Shown here one piece after another: positions 55,742 through 63,021 of a DNA stretch of 64,000 bases. The stretch covers positions 3,482,501 through 3,546,500 of the forward strand of contig NZ_CP045492.1 in assembly GCF_015500055.1 (NCBI RefSeq). Reading direction: 5' to 3'. Each line of letters begins with the position of its first letter. Within the stretch, counting starts at the first letter, position 1. A model generated the notes under the pieces. That model did no database searches. It saw only the letters and a list, made by a program, of their open reading frames with translations, and was not told the origin of the DNA. The translations under genes were made by a program, and so were the position numbers. Source of the DNA: Mesorhizobium sp. NBSH29. GTDB lineage: Bacteria; Pseudomonadota; Alphaproteobacteria; Rhizobiales; Rhizobiaceae.

Positions 55742-56008
55742 ATGAAGCAGCAAGCTGAAGCGCTGGCCCCACGCCCCATTTACAAGGTCGCGGTCAGCCG
55801 CGTCCGTGCGGCGGAACTTCTAGACGTCTCGACAGACACCTTTGACGACTGGGTTCTGCGTGGACTTATGCCGAAAGGCGTGAAGATCGGCGCGTTGCGC
55901 CGTTGGGATACGGAGGAAATCCGGGCGTCCTGGTACGACATCAAAGAACAGGGCTTGAGCGGAGACGAAGACGATGGCGAAAACCCGTTTGATCACGCGG
56001 TTGGGTAG
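55742..56008 (+). CDS. AlpA-like helix-turn-helix protein
   Basis: An 88-residue protein with an HTH like those of AlpA/excisionase regulators (VSRVRAAELLDVSTDTFDDW, GVKIGALRRWDTEEIRASWY). GAGGAGC precedes the ATG at 55742. It overlaps the integrase start by 35 bases. Two such proteins in a row next to the integrase suggest control of excision. Confidence 0.72.
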   Translation: MKQQAEALAPRPIYKVAVSRVRAAELLDVSTDTFDDWVLRGLMPKGVKIGALRRWDTEEIRASWYDIKEQGLSGDEDDGENPFDHAVG

Positions 56009-57194
56009 CCAGCGCGTCCCCTTCAAATATTGCTCGCGGGATATCGACCGGCACGGCAACGAGCGCTTCTATCTCCGCCTGCCAGGATTGCCGAAATATC
56101 GCATGACGTCCGTCTATCTGGACGAGGCGGGCAGCGTCACCCAGGCGTTTACCGAGGAATATCACCGCGTGCTGGCTGGCGATCGTGGTGAAAAGACCGT
56201 TCCGATTTCACGACTGGAACCCGGCTCCGTTCGCTGGCTTGTCGAGACATATTATCGGTCCAAGGCGTTTCAAAGCCAGTCTCCGGCCACGCAGAAAGAC
56301 AAGAAGAGCGTTCTCAATCGCTATTGCAGCAATGTGGGCGAACTGCCCTTCAAAAAGATTCGCAAATCTGACATCGAAGCCAGTCAGATGAAGCGTAGCG
56401 TCACGCCCGGCGCGGCTGACAAGCTGGTGAAGTACCTGAAGGCTCTGTTCAATTGGGCCATCAGTGCCGAACTGGCCACCTTCAATCCCGCGAACGGCGT
56501 CACCAAAATCCATAAATCTCCCGGTTTCCATACCTAGAGTGAAGCGGAACTGGCGCACTATCGCGCAGCCTATCCGCTGGGCTCAATGGCCCGGCTTGCA
56601 ATGGAACTGATGCTGAATTTGGGCGTCCGCCGGTCGGACCTCGTCAAGCTCGGCTGGCGCAACTTGGTCGGCGACCGCATTGAGTTCATGCCGGAGAAGG
56701 GTTCCGGAAAATATGCGCAGTCCCTCAGCCTGCCTGTCACAGACGAGCTTGGCGAGGCCCTGGACGCGGTCACGCATGATCAGCCGACTTTCCTTATCAC
56801 CGAATATGGCAAGGCGTTCAGCGGGAACGGGTTCGGCAACAAGATGCGTCAGTGGTGCAATGATGCTGATTTGCCAGAATGCTCGTCGCATGGCCTCCGA
56901 AAGGCGTCCGCGACGATCCTCGCCGAGGCCGGCGCGACTGAACATCAGTTGATGGCGATCTTTGGCTGGTCTGATTCCAAGATGGCGCAGCACTACACGA
57001 AAGCCGCCCAATCCAAGCGCATCATCGATGCCGGTTTCGAGCGCCGCAAAACCTACGTGGCCCGCAATAATGTCCCACTTTCATCGAGCCGGAATTCCGG
57101 TGAGACAAATCGAGGAAAAAACGATGGAAAAACAACGTCCGAAGACGAAATGGTGGGCCCGGAGGGACTCGAACCCCCAACCAAGCGGTTATGA
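55974..57194 (+). pseudogene. Tyrosine integrase interrupted by an amber codon
   Basis: A 406-codon frame with one stop, TAG at 56535-56537 (codon 188), between PGFHT and SEAELAHYRAAYPLGSMARL. In related integrases a Trp is usual after GFHT (GFHTWSE), so a TGG to TAG change is likely. The catalytic set is intact on the far side: Arg in LGVRRSDLVKLGW, His-x-x-Arg in SSHGLRKASATIL and Tyr in MAQHYTKAAQ. The C-terminus reads into the 3' end of the tRNA (MVGPEGLEPPTKRL). It recombined the element into tRNA-Ile. Suppression or re-start at 56586 (MARLAMELM) could still give fragments. Confidence 0.88.
57148..57166. repeat. Right attachment site (attR) overlapping the tRNA-Ile 3' end
   Basis: This copy of AAATGGTGGGCCCGGAGGG includes the CCA end and discriminator of the tRNA (57151-57154) plus the T-arm-proximal part of the acceptor stem. 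It is identical to attL. Confidence 0.9.
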
Positions 57195-57226
57195 GCCGCC
57201 GGCTCTAACCATTGAGCTACAGGCCC
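57151..57226 (-). tRNA. tRNA-Ile(CAT), the lysidine-modified isoleucine tRNA
   Basis: Reading leftward from 57226: acceptor GGGCCTG pairs with CGGGCCC, then GCTC...GAGC as D-stem, anticodon stem GGCGG/CCGCT with loop CTCATAA (anticodon CAT), a T-arm with GGTTCGA and an encoded CCA. The anticodon arm resembles that of E. coli tRNA-Ile2 rather than elongator or initiator tRNA-Met. The C34 would be changed to lysidine by TilS to read AUA. It is intact and serves as integration target. Confidence 0.88.
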
Positions 57227-57342
57227 CACCTGAGGGGTGGGATAGTTGCTTTTTTCCGCGGACACAAGATGGCGCTGTCGCTTTCGCCACAATGTCGCCG
57301 CAACGGTGGGTGGTAAGGGACCGTTCCAACACGGAGAACGAA

Positions 57343-58059
57343 ATGAACCGCACTTTCCTGCCCTTGGCGCTGGCGCTTTCTGTTGCCGCACCCGCACTTG
57401 CAACTGCCGCCGACCAGCCGCCGCCGCCGCGCATCATGGTGGTGGGCGAAGGCGAAAGCTCTATCGCGCCCGACATGGCGCTGCTGTCGCTTTCGGTCAT
57501 GCGCGAGGCGGCCACTGCACGCGAAGCCCTGACATCCAACAATGATGCCATGGCCTCTGTCATCGCCGCCATGCAGACTGCCGGCATTGCCGAGCGCGAT
57601 TTGCAGACCGCCGGTATCCAGATCAATCCGCGCTATGACTATACGCCAAAACCCGATGGCTCGCAGGAAGCAAAGCTTGTCGCTTATCAGGTCACCAACA
57701 CGCTTTCGGTTCGGGTGCGCGATCTGGCCAAGACAGGCGAAATTCTCGACAAGGCTGTCTCGCTGGGGATCAACCAAGGCGGTGGCATCTCGTTCACCAA
57801 CGAAGACGCGTCTTCAGTCAAGAGCGAAGCCCGCAAGCTGGCCGTAGCCGATGCGGTAGCCAAGGCGCGCGAACTGACCGAGGCTGCCGGCGTGAAGCTT
57901 GGAAAAGTGCTGGAGATTTCCGAAACCTCCTATGCGCAGCCGCCCATGCCGATGATGCAGAAGTATGAGATGCGTGGGGGTGCAGCCGATTCAGTCCCGG
58001 TGCAGGCCGGCGAAAATGCCTACCGCATCCAGGTCAACGTGACGTTCGAGATCAACTGA
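57343..58059 (+). CDS. Exported SIMPL-domain (DUF541) protein
   Basis: A 238-residue protein with a signal peptide (MNRTFLPLALALSVAAPALA) and the SIMPL domain: RIMVVGEGESSIAPDMALLS, LQTAGIQINPRYDYTPKPDG and VSLGINQGGGISFTNEDASS. The domain occurs in BP26/YggE-like periplasmic proteins linked to stress tolerance; in Brucella the homologue BP26 is an immunodominant antigen. The ATG at 57343 is chosen for the signal peptide. Confidence 0.92.
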   Translation: MNRTFLPLALALSVAAPALATAADQPPPPRIMVVGEGESSIAPDMALLSLSVMREAATAREALTSNNDAMASVIAAMQTAGIAERDLQTAGIQINPRYDYTPKPDGSQEAKLVAYQVTNTLSVRVRDLAKTGEILDKAVSLGINQGGGISFTNEDASSVKSEARKLAVADAVAKARELTEAAGVKLGKVLEISETSYAQPPMPMMQKYEMRGGAADSVPVQAGENAYRIQVNVTFEIN

Positions 58060-58099
58060 ACGCCCTTTGCGCTAAGCAGCGCAATTTGGAAACGAAAAA

Positions 58100-58129
58100 G
58101 GCCGGAACGAACCGTTCCGGCCTTTTTTT
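58100..58129 (+). terminator. Intrinsic terminator after the SIMPL-domain gene
   Basis: GGCCGGAACG and CGTTCCGGCC form a perfect 10-bp stem with a three-base loop, followed by seven T. An A-run just before it makes it potentially active for the opposing gene at 58151 as well. Confidence 0.93.
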
Positions 58130-58150
58130 ATGCGGTTCTGATCAAGAGTA

Positions 58151-58561
58151 TCAGCCGACGACAGGGCAGCGCGGTGCACGTGCGAAGGTCACCACCTGAC
58201 GACCGCGATAGCTGCGACCGGCAACGCTAATGGTGCGGCGGTTCACATCCACGATGCGCACGCGGCGCAGGCCCATACGTTCTGCCTTGTCGAGCGCACG
58301 GTCGGGCGAGCAGGCATGGCGCCAGCCATTGCCGCGGCGATCCTCACGCCAGTCGCGGCGCTCCTCACGATGGCGGCGACCACCGCGATATTCAACATTG
58401 TCATCATCCGAATAGACTTCCACCTGAGCGCCGCCGCGATGGCCATTGCCGAACTGCAGGTAGATGCCGTCTTCCTGGGCTTGGGCGGCCACCGGCATCG
58501 CCGTCAGCGCTGAAAAGCCGATAAGTGCCGAGACAGCGGCAGCCTTGAGGGTGTGAAACAT
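58151..58561 (-). CDS. Small secreted basic protein, Rhizobiales-type
   Basis: A 136-residue protein with a signal peptide (MFHTLKAAAVSALIGFSALT, ending near AQAQ). The mature part has an acidic patch (YSDDDNVEY), a highly Arg-rich stretch (RRHREERRDWREDRRGNGWR) and a conserved-looking C-terminus (CSPDRALDKAERMGLRRVRI, GRSYRGRQVVTFARAPRCPV) with two cysteines. Similar short exported proteins occur across Rhizobiales; I know no function. Confidence 0.75.
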   Translation of the reverse strand: MFHTLKAAAVSALIGFSALTAMPVAAQAQEDGIYLQFGNGHRGGAQVEVYSDDDNVEYRGGRRHREERRDWREDRRGNGWRHACSPDRALDKAERMGLRRVRIVDVNRRTISVAGRSYRGRQVVTFARAPRCPVVG

Positions 58562-58689
58562 GGGTATTCTCCAGGGTTAGGGATCCACGATCCCGCGTCG
58601 CTGATGCGATGGGCTAACAATGCGTGAACAAAGCTGAACGTTCCGCCAATCGGGCATTCATCCAGGGTTCATCCAGCCCCTCCCGGAAA

Positions 58690-59901
58690 CTATGCAGCGA
58701 TAGCCCTGTCGAGTGCCGCGATGACCCGTGAGACTTCCTCAGCCGTATTGTAATGCACCATCGACACACGGATGACGCCGGCTGGGGCCAGATCCAGAGC
58801 CTCTATCAGGCGCCGTGAATGAAAATCACCATGGCGGATGCCGATCTTTTCGGGGTCAACATGGGCGATAATGTCAGCCGGCGCCTTGCCCTGGACGGTA
58901 AAAGAAATGGTGGGCACCCGCAGGGTCGCGTCCGAGGATCGCTCGCCCAGGATGGTGACATCGTTGCGCCCACGCAGCCAGGCAAGAAACTGTTCGCCGA
59001 TTTCTGCTTCGTGGGCTGCAATATCGTCAAAAGCCCGCTCGATCGCCGGGCGGCCTTCGCCCCGGCCGAGCTGTTCAAGATAATCCGAAATCCCACCACT
59101 ACCCCAAGCTAACTCGTAATTGGGGTTTCCAGGCTCCATCTTGGCGGAGATTTTCTCCTTGCCATAAAAGTAGTGATAGAGCCCATCGAGTTCGAGCAGC
59201 AGATCGCTTCTACCGTAAAGCACGCCAAGATGCGGCCCATAGGTCTTGTAGAGCGAGAAGACGTAGAAGTCGGCACCCAGAGCGACGACGTCCAGAGCCC
59301 GGTGCGGTGCAAATGCAACGCCATCGACACACAGCTTGGCGCCGCGCTCATGAACGAAGTCGGAAATCGCGCGAATGGGATTGATGGTGCCGAGAATATT
59401 CGACGCATGTGTCACGCAGACCAGTTTCGTGCGCGGCCCCATCAGTCTCTCAAGCGTGTCCAGATCAGGCTTCAGCGTGTCACGGTCAATCGGCCAGAAT
59501 TTAAAGACCACGCCCCGCTCCTGCAGGGTCAGCCACGGTCCGATATTTGATTCATGGTCGAAATCGGTGACGATTATCTCATCGCCGGGCTGAAACTGAC
59601 TGGCCATAGCGGTCGCCAGAAAACGCATCAACACGGTGGTGGAATGGCCGAACACGATTTCTTCCGGCTGCCGCGCACCCACCAGCATGGCCATCCGCGC
59701 GCGCGCCTCTGCCACCCGGTCACCGGCCCTTTGCGAAGTTTCGTAAGAGGCTCCAGTCTGGACGCTTGTCGTCAGAAGATAGTCCGATACCCGATCAGCT
59801 ACCGACTTCAAAACCTGCGATCCGCCGGCATTGTCTAGAAAGGCCCAGCCGGAAGCAAGCGCCGGAAACTGGGAGCGTACGAAGTCAATATCTAGCGCCA
59901 T
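58690..59901 (-). CDS. Class V aminotransferase/cysteine desulfurase-like PLP enzyme
   Basis: A 403-residue fold-type I PLP protein: RSQFPALASGWAFLDNAGGS at the N-terminus, the ligand Asp in KLCVDGVAFAPHRALDVVAL and the PLP Lys in YVFSLYKTYGPHLGVLYGRS. The catalytic Cys loop of true IscS-type desulfurases is not evident. It could process the amino compound imported by the adjacent binding protein and permease. It begins 22 bases after the permease stop, in the same operon. Confidence 0.85.
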   Translation of the reverse strand: MALDIDFVRSQFPALASGWAFLDNAGGSQVLKSVADRVSDYLLTTSVQTGASYETSQRAGDRVAEARARMAMLVGARQPEEIVFGHSTTVLMRFLATAMASQFQPGDEIIVTDFDHESNIGPWLTLQERGVVFKFWPIDRDTLKPDLDTLERLMGPRTKLVCVTHASNILGTINPIRAISDFVHERGAKLCVDGVAFAPHRALDVVALGADFYVFSLYKTYGPHLGVLYGRSDLLLELDGLYHYFYGKEKISAKMEPGNPNYELAWGSGGISDYLEQLGRGEGRPAIERAFDDIAAHEAEIGEQFLAWLRGRNDVTILGERSSDATLRVPTISFTVQGKAPADIIAHVDPEKIGIRHGDFHSRRLIEALDLAPAGVIRVSMVHYNTAEEVSRVIAALDRAIAA

Positions 59902-59923
59902 GGTGGAACCTCGAATGTGAGTG

Positions 59924-60595
59924 TCAGCGAACGGTGCGCGCCATGTGCTTTTCGAGCACGCCGACGAGCCGGACCAGAGGAAGCAGGATCAAAAGATAGA
60001 TGATCGCCGCCGTGATGAGCGGGGTGGGGTTTGCAGCCAGCGCCTGAGCTTGGTTGGCCTGCTTGAGCAAGTCCGGCATGGCCACCACCGACGCCAGCGC
60101 GGTGTCCTTCACCACGTTGATGGCGTTGGATGTAAGCGGCGGCACGACGATCTTGATGGCCTGAGGCAGGATAACCTTTGCCATGGTGGAATAAAAATGC
60201 AGCCCCAGCGCCCGTGCCGCCTCGAACTGCCCGCGCGGAATCGCCTCGATGCCGGCACGGATGATCTCGGCCGAATAGGCCGCGGAAATCATCGAAATGG
60301 CTGACGCGGCAGCCGTGAAAGAGGTCAGGCGTATGCCTGCGAACGGCAGCGCGTAATAGACGATAAAGAGCAGCACCAGCACAGGGATTGAACGGAAAAC
60401 GTCGATATAGGCAACCGTGATGAATTTTAGCGGCTGCGGCGCGTAGAGCCTGAGGATTGCCAGCACGATACCCGCGACGAATCCGATCACGATGCAGGTG
60501 ATGCCAAGCAGAAGCGTCGTCGACAGGCCGCTAAGGATTAGCGGCAATGTATCGACAAACACTCTGTAGTTCAGGAATGTATCAAGCATGGACAT
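59924..60595 (-). CDS. Polar amino acid ABC transporter permease
   Basis: A 223-residue HisM-class permease with about five membrane helices and the EAA loop RGQFEAARALGLHFYSTMAK(VILPQAIK follows). VAYIDVFRSIPVLVLLFIVY is typical. No second permease and no ATPase lie beside it. Confidence 0.9.
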   Translation of the reverse strand: MSMLDTFLNYRVFVDTLPLILSGLSTTLLLGITCIVIGFVAGIVLAILRLYAPQPLKFITVAYIDVFRSIPVLVLLFIVYYALPFAGIRLTSFTAAASAISMISAAYSAEIIRAGIEAIPRGQFEAARALGLHFYSTMAKVILPQAIKIVVPPLTSNAINVVKDTALASVVAMPDLLKQANQAQALAANPTPLITAAIIYLLILLPLVRLVGVLEKHMARTVR

Positions 60596-60702
60596 GAATT
60601 CAGGCCTCGCGCCGAAGGGAGGGAAGCCGCATTGAGCGCTTCACGGAACTCCGTTTGGGAAGAACGGGCGCACCTGTTGCGAAAGATGCACCCGTTCAAA
60701 GG

Positions 60703-61497
60703 CTAGAGTTTTGGCATATCCAGCACAGTCGAGGTGGCAAGGCCGTCATCAGGCTTTGCGCCGAACCAATTTTCGTGGATCGTGGCGAGCGTGCCGTCCT
60801 GCTTCATCGCCGTGATCGCTTCATTGACCTTGCCGGCCAGCGGAGCATCCTTGGCGAACATCACTGAGTACTGTTCAGTGGTCTTGATGCGCTCGACCAC
60901 CTTGAACTGCGGCTTGTCCTTCACGTAGTAAAGCAAGGCCGGGATATCCGAGATGTAGCCAGCGATACGCCCGGCCTGGAGATCAAGCATTGCGGGCTGC
61001 AAGCCCTCATACTTGTTGACGGTGGCGATCTTCGTCTCGCCCTGATGCTCGGTGACCCAGATGTCGCCGGTCGAGCCGGTATCGACACCAACAATCTTGC
61101 CTTCCATTCCAGCAAGGTTTTCGATGCCGCTGTCTGCCTTCACCGTCAGAGACTGGTCACTGTCGTAATAGGGCTGGGCGAAGGTAACGGATTCAAGTCG
61201 CTTCTTGGTGATGGTGATCGATGACACGGCAGCATCGATCTGGCCCGACTGAACAGCGGCAAAGAGGCCCGCGAATGGAATGTTGGTGAACTTAACATCC
61301 ATTCCCAGCCGTTTGCCGACTTCACTCATCAGATCAATTTCAAATCCGACAATCTTGCCTTCTGCATTTTCGAATTCCCAGGGCACATTGCCGATATTGG
61401 CGCCCACATTGATTGTCTCCGCCTGGGCGGCGGCAAGCGGTGAAAGTGCCAGGACGCCTGCCATGGACAGGGCTTTGAAGATTGTTGCAATTTTCAT
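60703..61497 (-). CDS. Amino acid ABC transporter substrate-binding protein
   Basis: A 264-residue family 3 binding protein with a signal peptide (MKIATIFKALSMAGVLALSP, cleavage near AQA). Family blocks are NVPWEFENAEGKIVGFEIDL, IPFAGLFAAVQSGQIDAAVS and SITITKKRLESVTFAQPYYD. It starts the leftward unit of binding protein, permease and aminotransferase. Substrate unknown. Confidence 0.92.
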   Translation of the reverse strand: MKIATIFKALSMAGVLALSPLAAAQAETINVGANIGNVPWEFENAEGKIVGFEIDLMSEVGKRLGMDVKFTNIPFAGLFAAVQSGQIDAAVSSITITKKRLESVTFAQPYYDSDQSLTVKADSGIENLAGMEGKIVGVDTGSTGDIWVTEHQGETKIATVNKYEGLQPAMLDLQAGRIAGYISDIPALLYYVKDKPQFKVVERIKTTEQYSVMFAKDAPLAGKVNEAITAMKQDGTLATIHENWFGAKPDDGLATSTVLDMPKL

Positions 61498-61535
61498 TTG
61501 GAGTTCCCCATTTTTGCTGGACTTCTTTTGCGGTT

Positions 61536-61550
61536 AGACCGGTCTGACCA
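61536..61550. promoter_or_regulatory. Candidate FadR-type operator
   Basis: AGACCGGTCT (61536-61545) is a perfect palindrome overlapped by GGTCTGACC (61541-61549), also a dyad. It lies 39 bases upstream of the binding-protein start and about 110 bases before the regulator. GGTC-N-GACC dyads suit FadR-subfamily regulators. Confidence 0.5.
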
Positions 61551-61659
61551 GTTGACACCGTAACCAACCATGGGTCATCTGCGAATGCAAGCCTGCTTGC
61601 GGGTCAGTCGCAAAAGTGGTCTTCAAAGCTGTCACATTACCGTCGACCGGGGACTTAAT

Positions 61660-62361
61660 ATGCTTTCGCGCACACCGGTGCCTCAATCAGCTGCACGGAA
61701 AATCCAGGAGATGATCACCTCTGGCGTGCTCGCACCCGGTCAAAAGATGCCTTCCCAGCGGGAGTTTTCACAAACGCTGGGGCTAAGCCGCGCATCGCTG
61801 CGAGAGGCATTGCTCACACTGGAGACGCTTGGAATGCTGCGCACGGAACCCGGGCGCGGAACCTTTGTGACGGAGCTGGGGCTACCCGCTTCGCGACACA
61901 TGGCGCGCTGGCCGTATGCCGGCGTCTACCAGCTTGCAAATGTATATGAAACGCGTTTGATGCTGGAGAGCACCATCGTGGGACTGTCAGCCGCTGTGAT
62001 GGACGCGGCCCAGCATGATGCACTCGATGCGGCCACCGATGTAATGGCCTCGAGCTGGGCAGAAGGCGACCTGTTGGCCAATGTCGAGGCAGACATGGAG
62101 TTTCACGGAAATATCGCTGCCGCCTGCCCCAACACGATGCTTGCGGACTTTTACCACTTCGTCCGGGGACAGCTTACGCAAACGCAGATGCAACCCATCC
62201 CGGTCACCGAACCAGAGCGTATGAAAGCCTCCATCAACGAACACCGGCGTATCATCGCTGCACTGCGTTCCCATGATGCTGCAGCCGCAACGGTGTCGAT
62301 GCGCGAGCACATTCAGAACACTGCCGCTTGTGCCGGTATCACTCTAGCGACCGAACTATAG
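61660..62361 (+). CDS. FadR-type GntR transcriptional regulator
   Basis: A 233-residue regulator: GntR winged helix (QSAARKIQEMITSGVLAPGQ, SRASLREALLTLETLGMLRT) and an all-helical FCD domain (NVYETRLMLESTIVGLSAAV, EADMEFHGNIAAACPN with its metal-type His). The ATG at 61660 gives the family N-terminus; an upstream in-frame ATG at 61570 adds an unrelated stretch. It is divergent from the amino-acid uptake unit and probably controls it. Confidence 0.9.
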   Translation: MLSRTPVPQSAARKIQEMITSGVLAPGQKMPSQREFSQTLGLSRASLREALLTLETLGMLRTEPGRGTFVTELGLPASRHMARWPYAGVYQLANVYETRLMLESTIVGLSAAVMDAAQHDALDAATDVMASSWAEGDLLANVEADMEFHGNIAAACPNTMLADFYHFVRGQLTQTQMQPIPVTEPERMKASINEHRRIIAALRSHDAAAATVSMREHIQNTAACAGITLATEL

Positions 62362-62393
62362 GCGCATTCACCCGAGCGTCAGCATATCACCGG

Positions 62394-62840
62394 CTACAAC
62401 TCATCTTCGATCATGTGATCAAAATAGTCCTCGGGGCTTCCCATGTCCCGCTCGGAGGCGGTCACCCGTCCGCGCACTGAAATTCCGGCTGCATGCACGC
62501 TGTCAGGATCCCCCGAAACCAGCGGATGCCACCAGTAGAGGTCCTGTCCCTCGGCAACAAGTCGGTAGGCGCAGCTATAGGGGAGCCAGCTGATTGTCTG
62601 CACATTGGCAGGGGTGAGCTTTACGCAGTCGTCAACCGTGGCAAGCCGATTGGGATAGTCGCTACAGCGGCAGGAGCCCTCCTCGAACAGGCGACAGGCA
62701 ACAGTAGTATAGTAAATTGCGCCGCTATCTTCGTCTTCCAGCTTGGACATGCAGCATTTGCCACAGCCATCGCAAAGCGACTCCCATTCGGGGCCGCTCA
62801 TCTCATCCAGCGTCTTGGTTTTCCAGAACGGTGCTTGCAT
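62394..62840 (-). CDS. YcgN-family cysteine-cluster protein (UPF0260)
   Basis: A 148-residue protein with [20 protein letters not shown], a CxxCxxCC cluster, and further cysteines in [19 protein letters not shown]. The [20 protein letters not shown] segment is diagnostic for the YcgN/YkgJ-type family with a probable metal site. Function is unknown. The ATG at 62840 fits the family start; no ribosome site is evident. Confidence 0.9.
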   Translation of the reverse strand: MQAPFWKTKTLDEMSGPEWESLCDGCGKCCMSKLEDEDSGAIYYTTVACRLFEEGSCRCSDYPNRLATVDDCVKLTPANVQTISWLPYSCAYRLVAEGQDLYWWHPLVSGDPDSVHAAGISVRGRVTASERDMGSPEDYFDHMIEDEL

Positions 62841-63021
62841 GGAGGTGGTGTGACGCTGCCGGACGGTCCGGTCAAGCTTGGCTTCCCACATTGTTCAAAC
62901 ACGACACGGTTGCGCCTGAATTGAGGTGGCCTATGTGCTGAATCGAGCCATCGATGGAACCAATCACCCCCGCAAGCAGTTTTAAGCGAGTTGGGACCCC
63001 CTACGACAGGAGTATGTATTG

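Larger units (their letters stand above)
47803..57166. mobile_element. Integrative mobilizable element in tRNA-Ile(CAT)
   Basis: A 9.35-kb element is bounded by the 19-bp direct repeat AAATGGTGGGCCCGGAGGG at 47803-47821 and 57148-57166. The right copy is the 3' end of an intact tRNA-Ile gene and the left copy is the displaced original end. Cargo in order: HTH/replication-type gene, mobC, relaxase with two nested genes, VirD4/TraG coupling protein, hipBA, a RAMA-like small protein, a degraded XRE antitoxin, two excisionase-like HTH proteins and a tyrosine integrase next to the tRNA. It lacks mating-pair-formation genes, so it depends on a helper. Integrase and HTH gene are both broken, so it appears fixed. 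Confidence 0.9.

Noticed and set aside
47975-57147. Complete conjugative element or prophage
   Set aside because: No virB/trb mating-pair genes and no phage structural or lysis genes are present; only mobilization functions are seen.
57151-57194. Conserved-looking peptide at the integrase C-terminus (MVGPEGLEPP)
   Set aside because: It is the tRNA 3' end read as protein, a known artefact of integrases at tRNA sites, not a domain.
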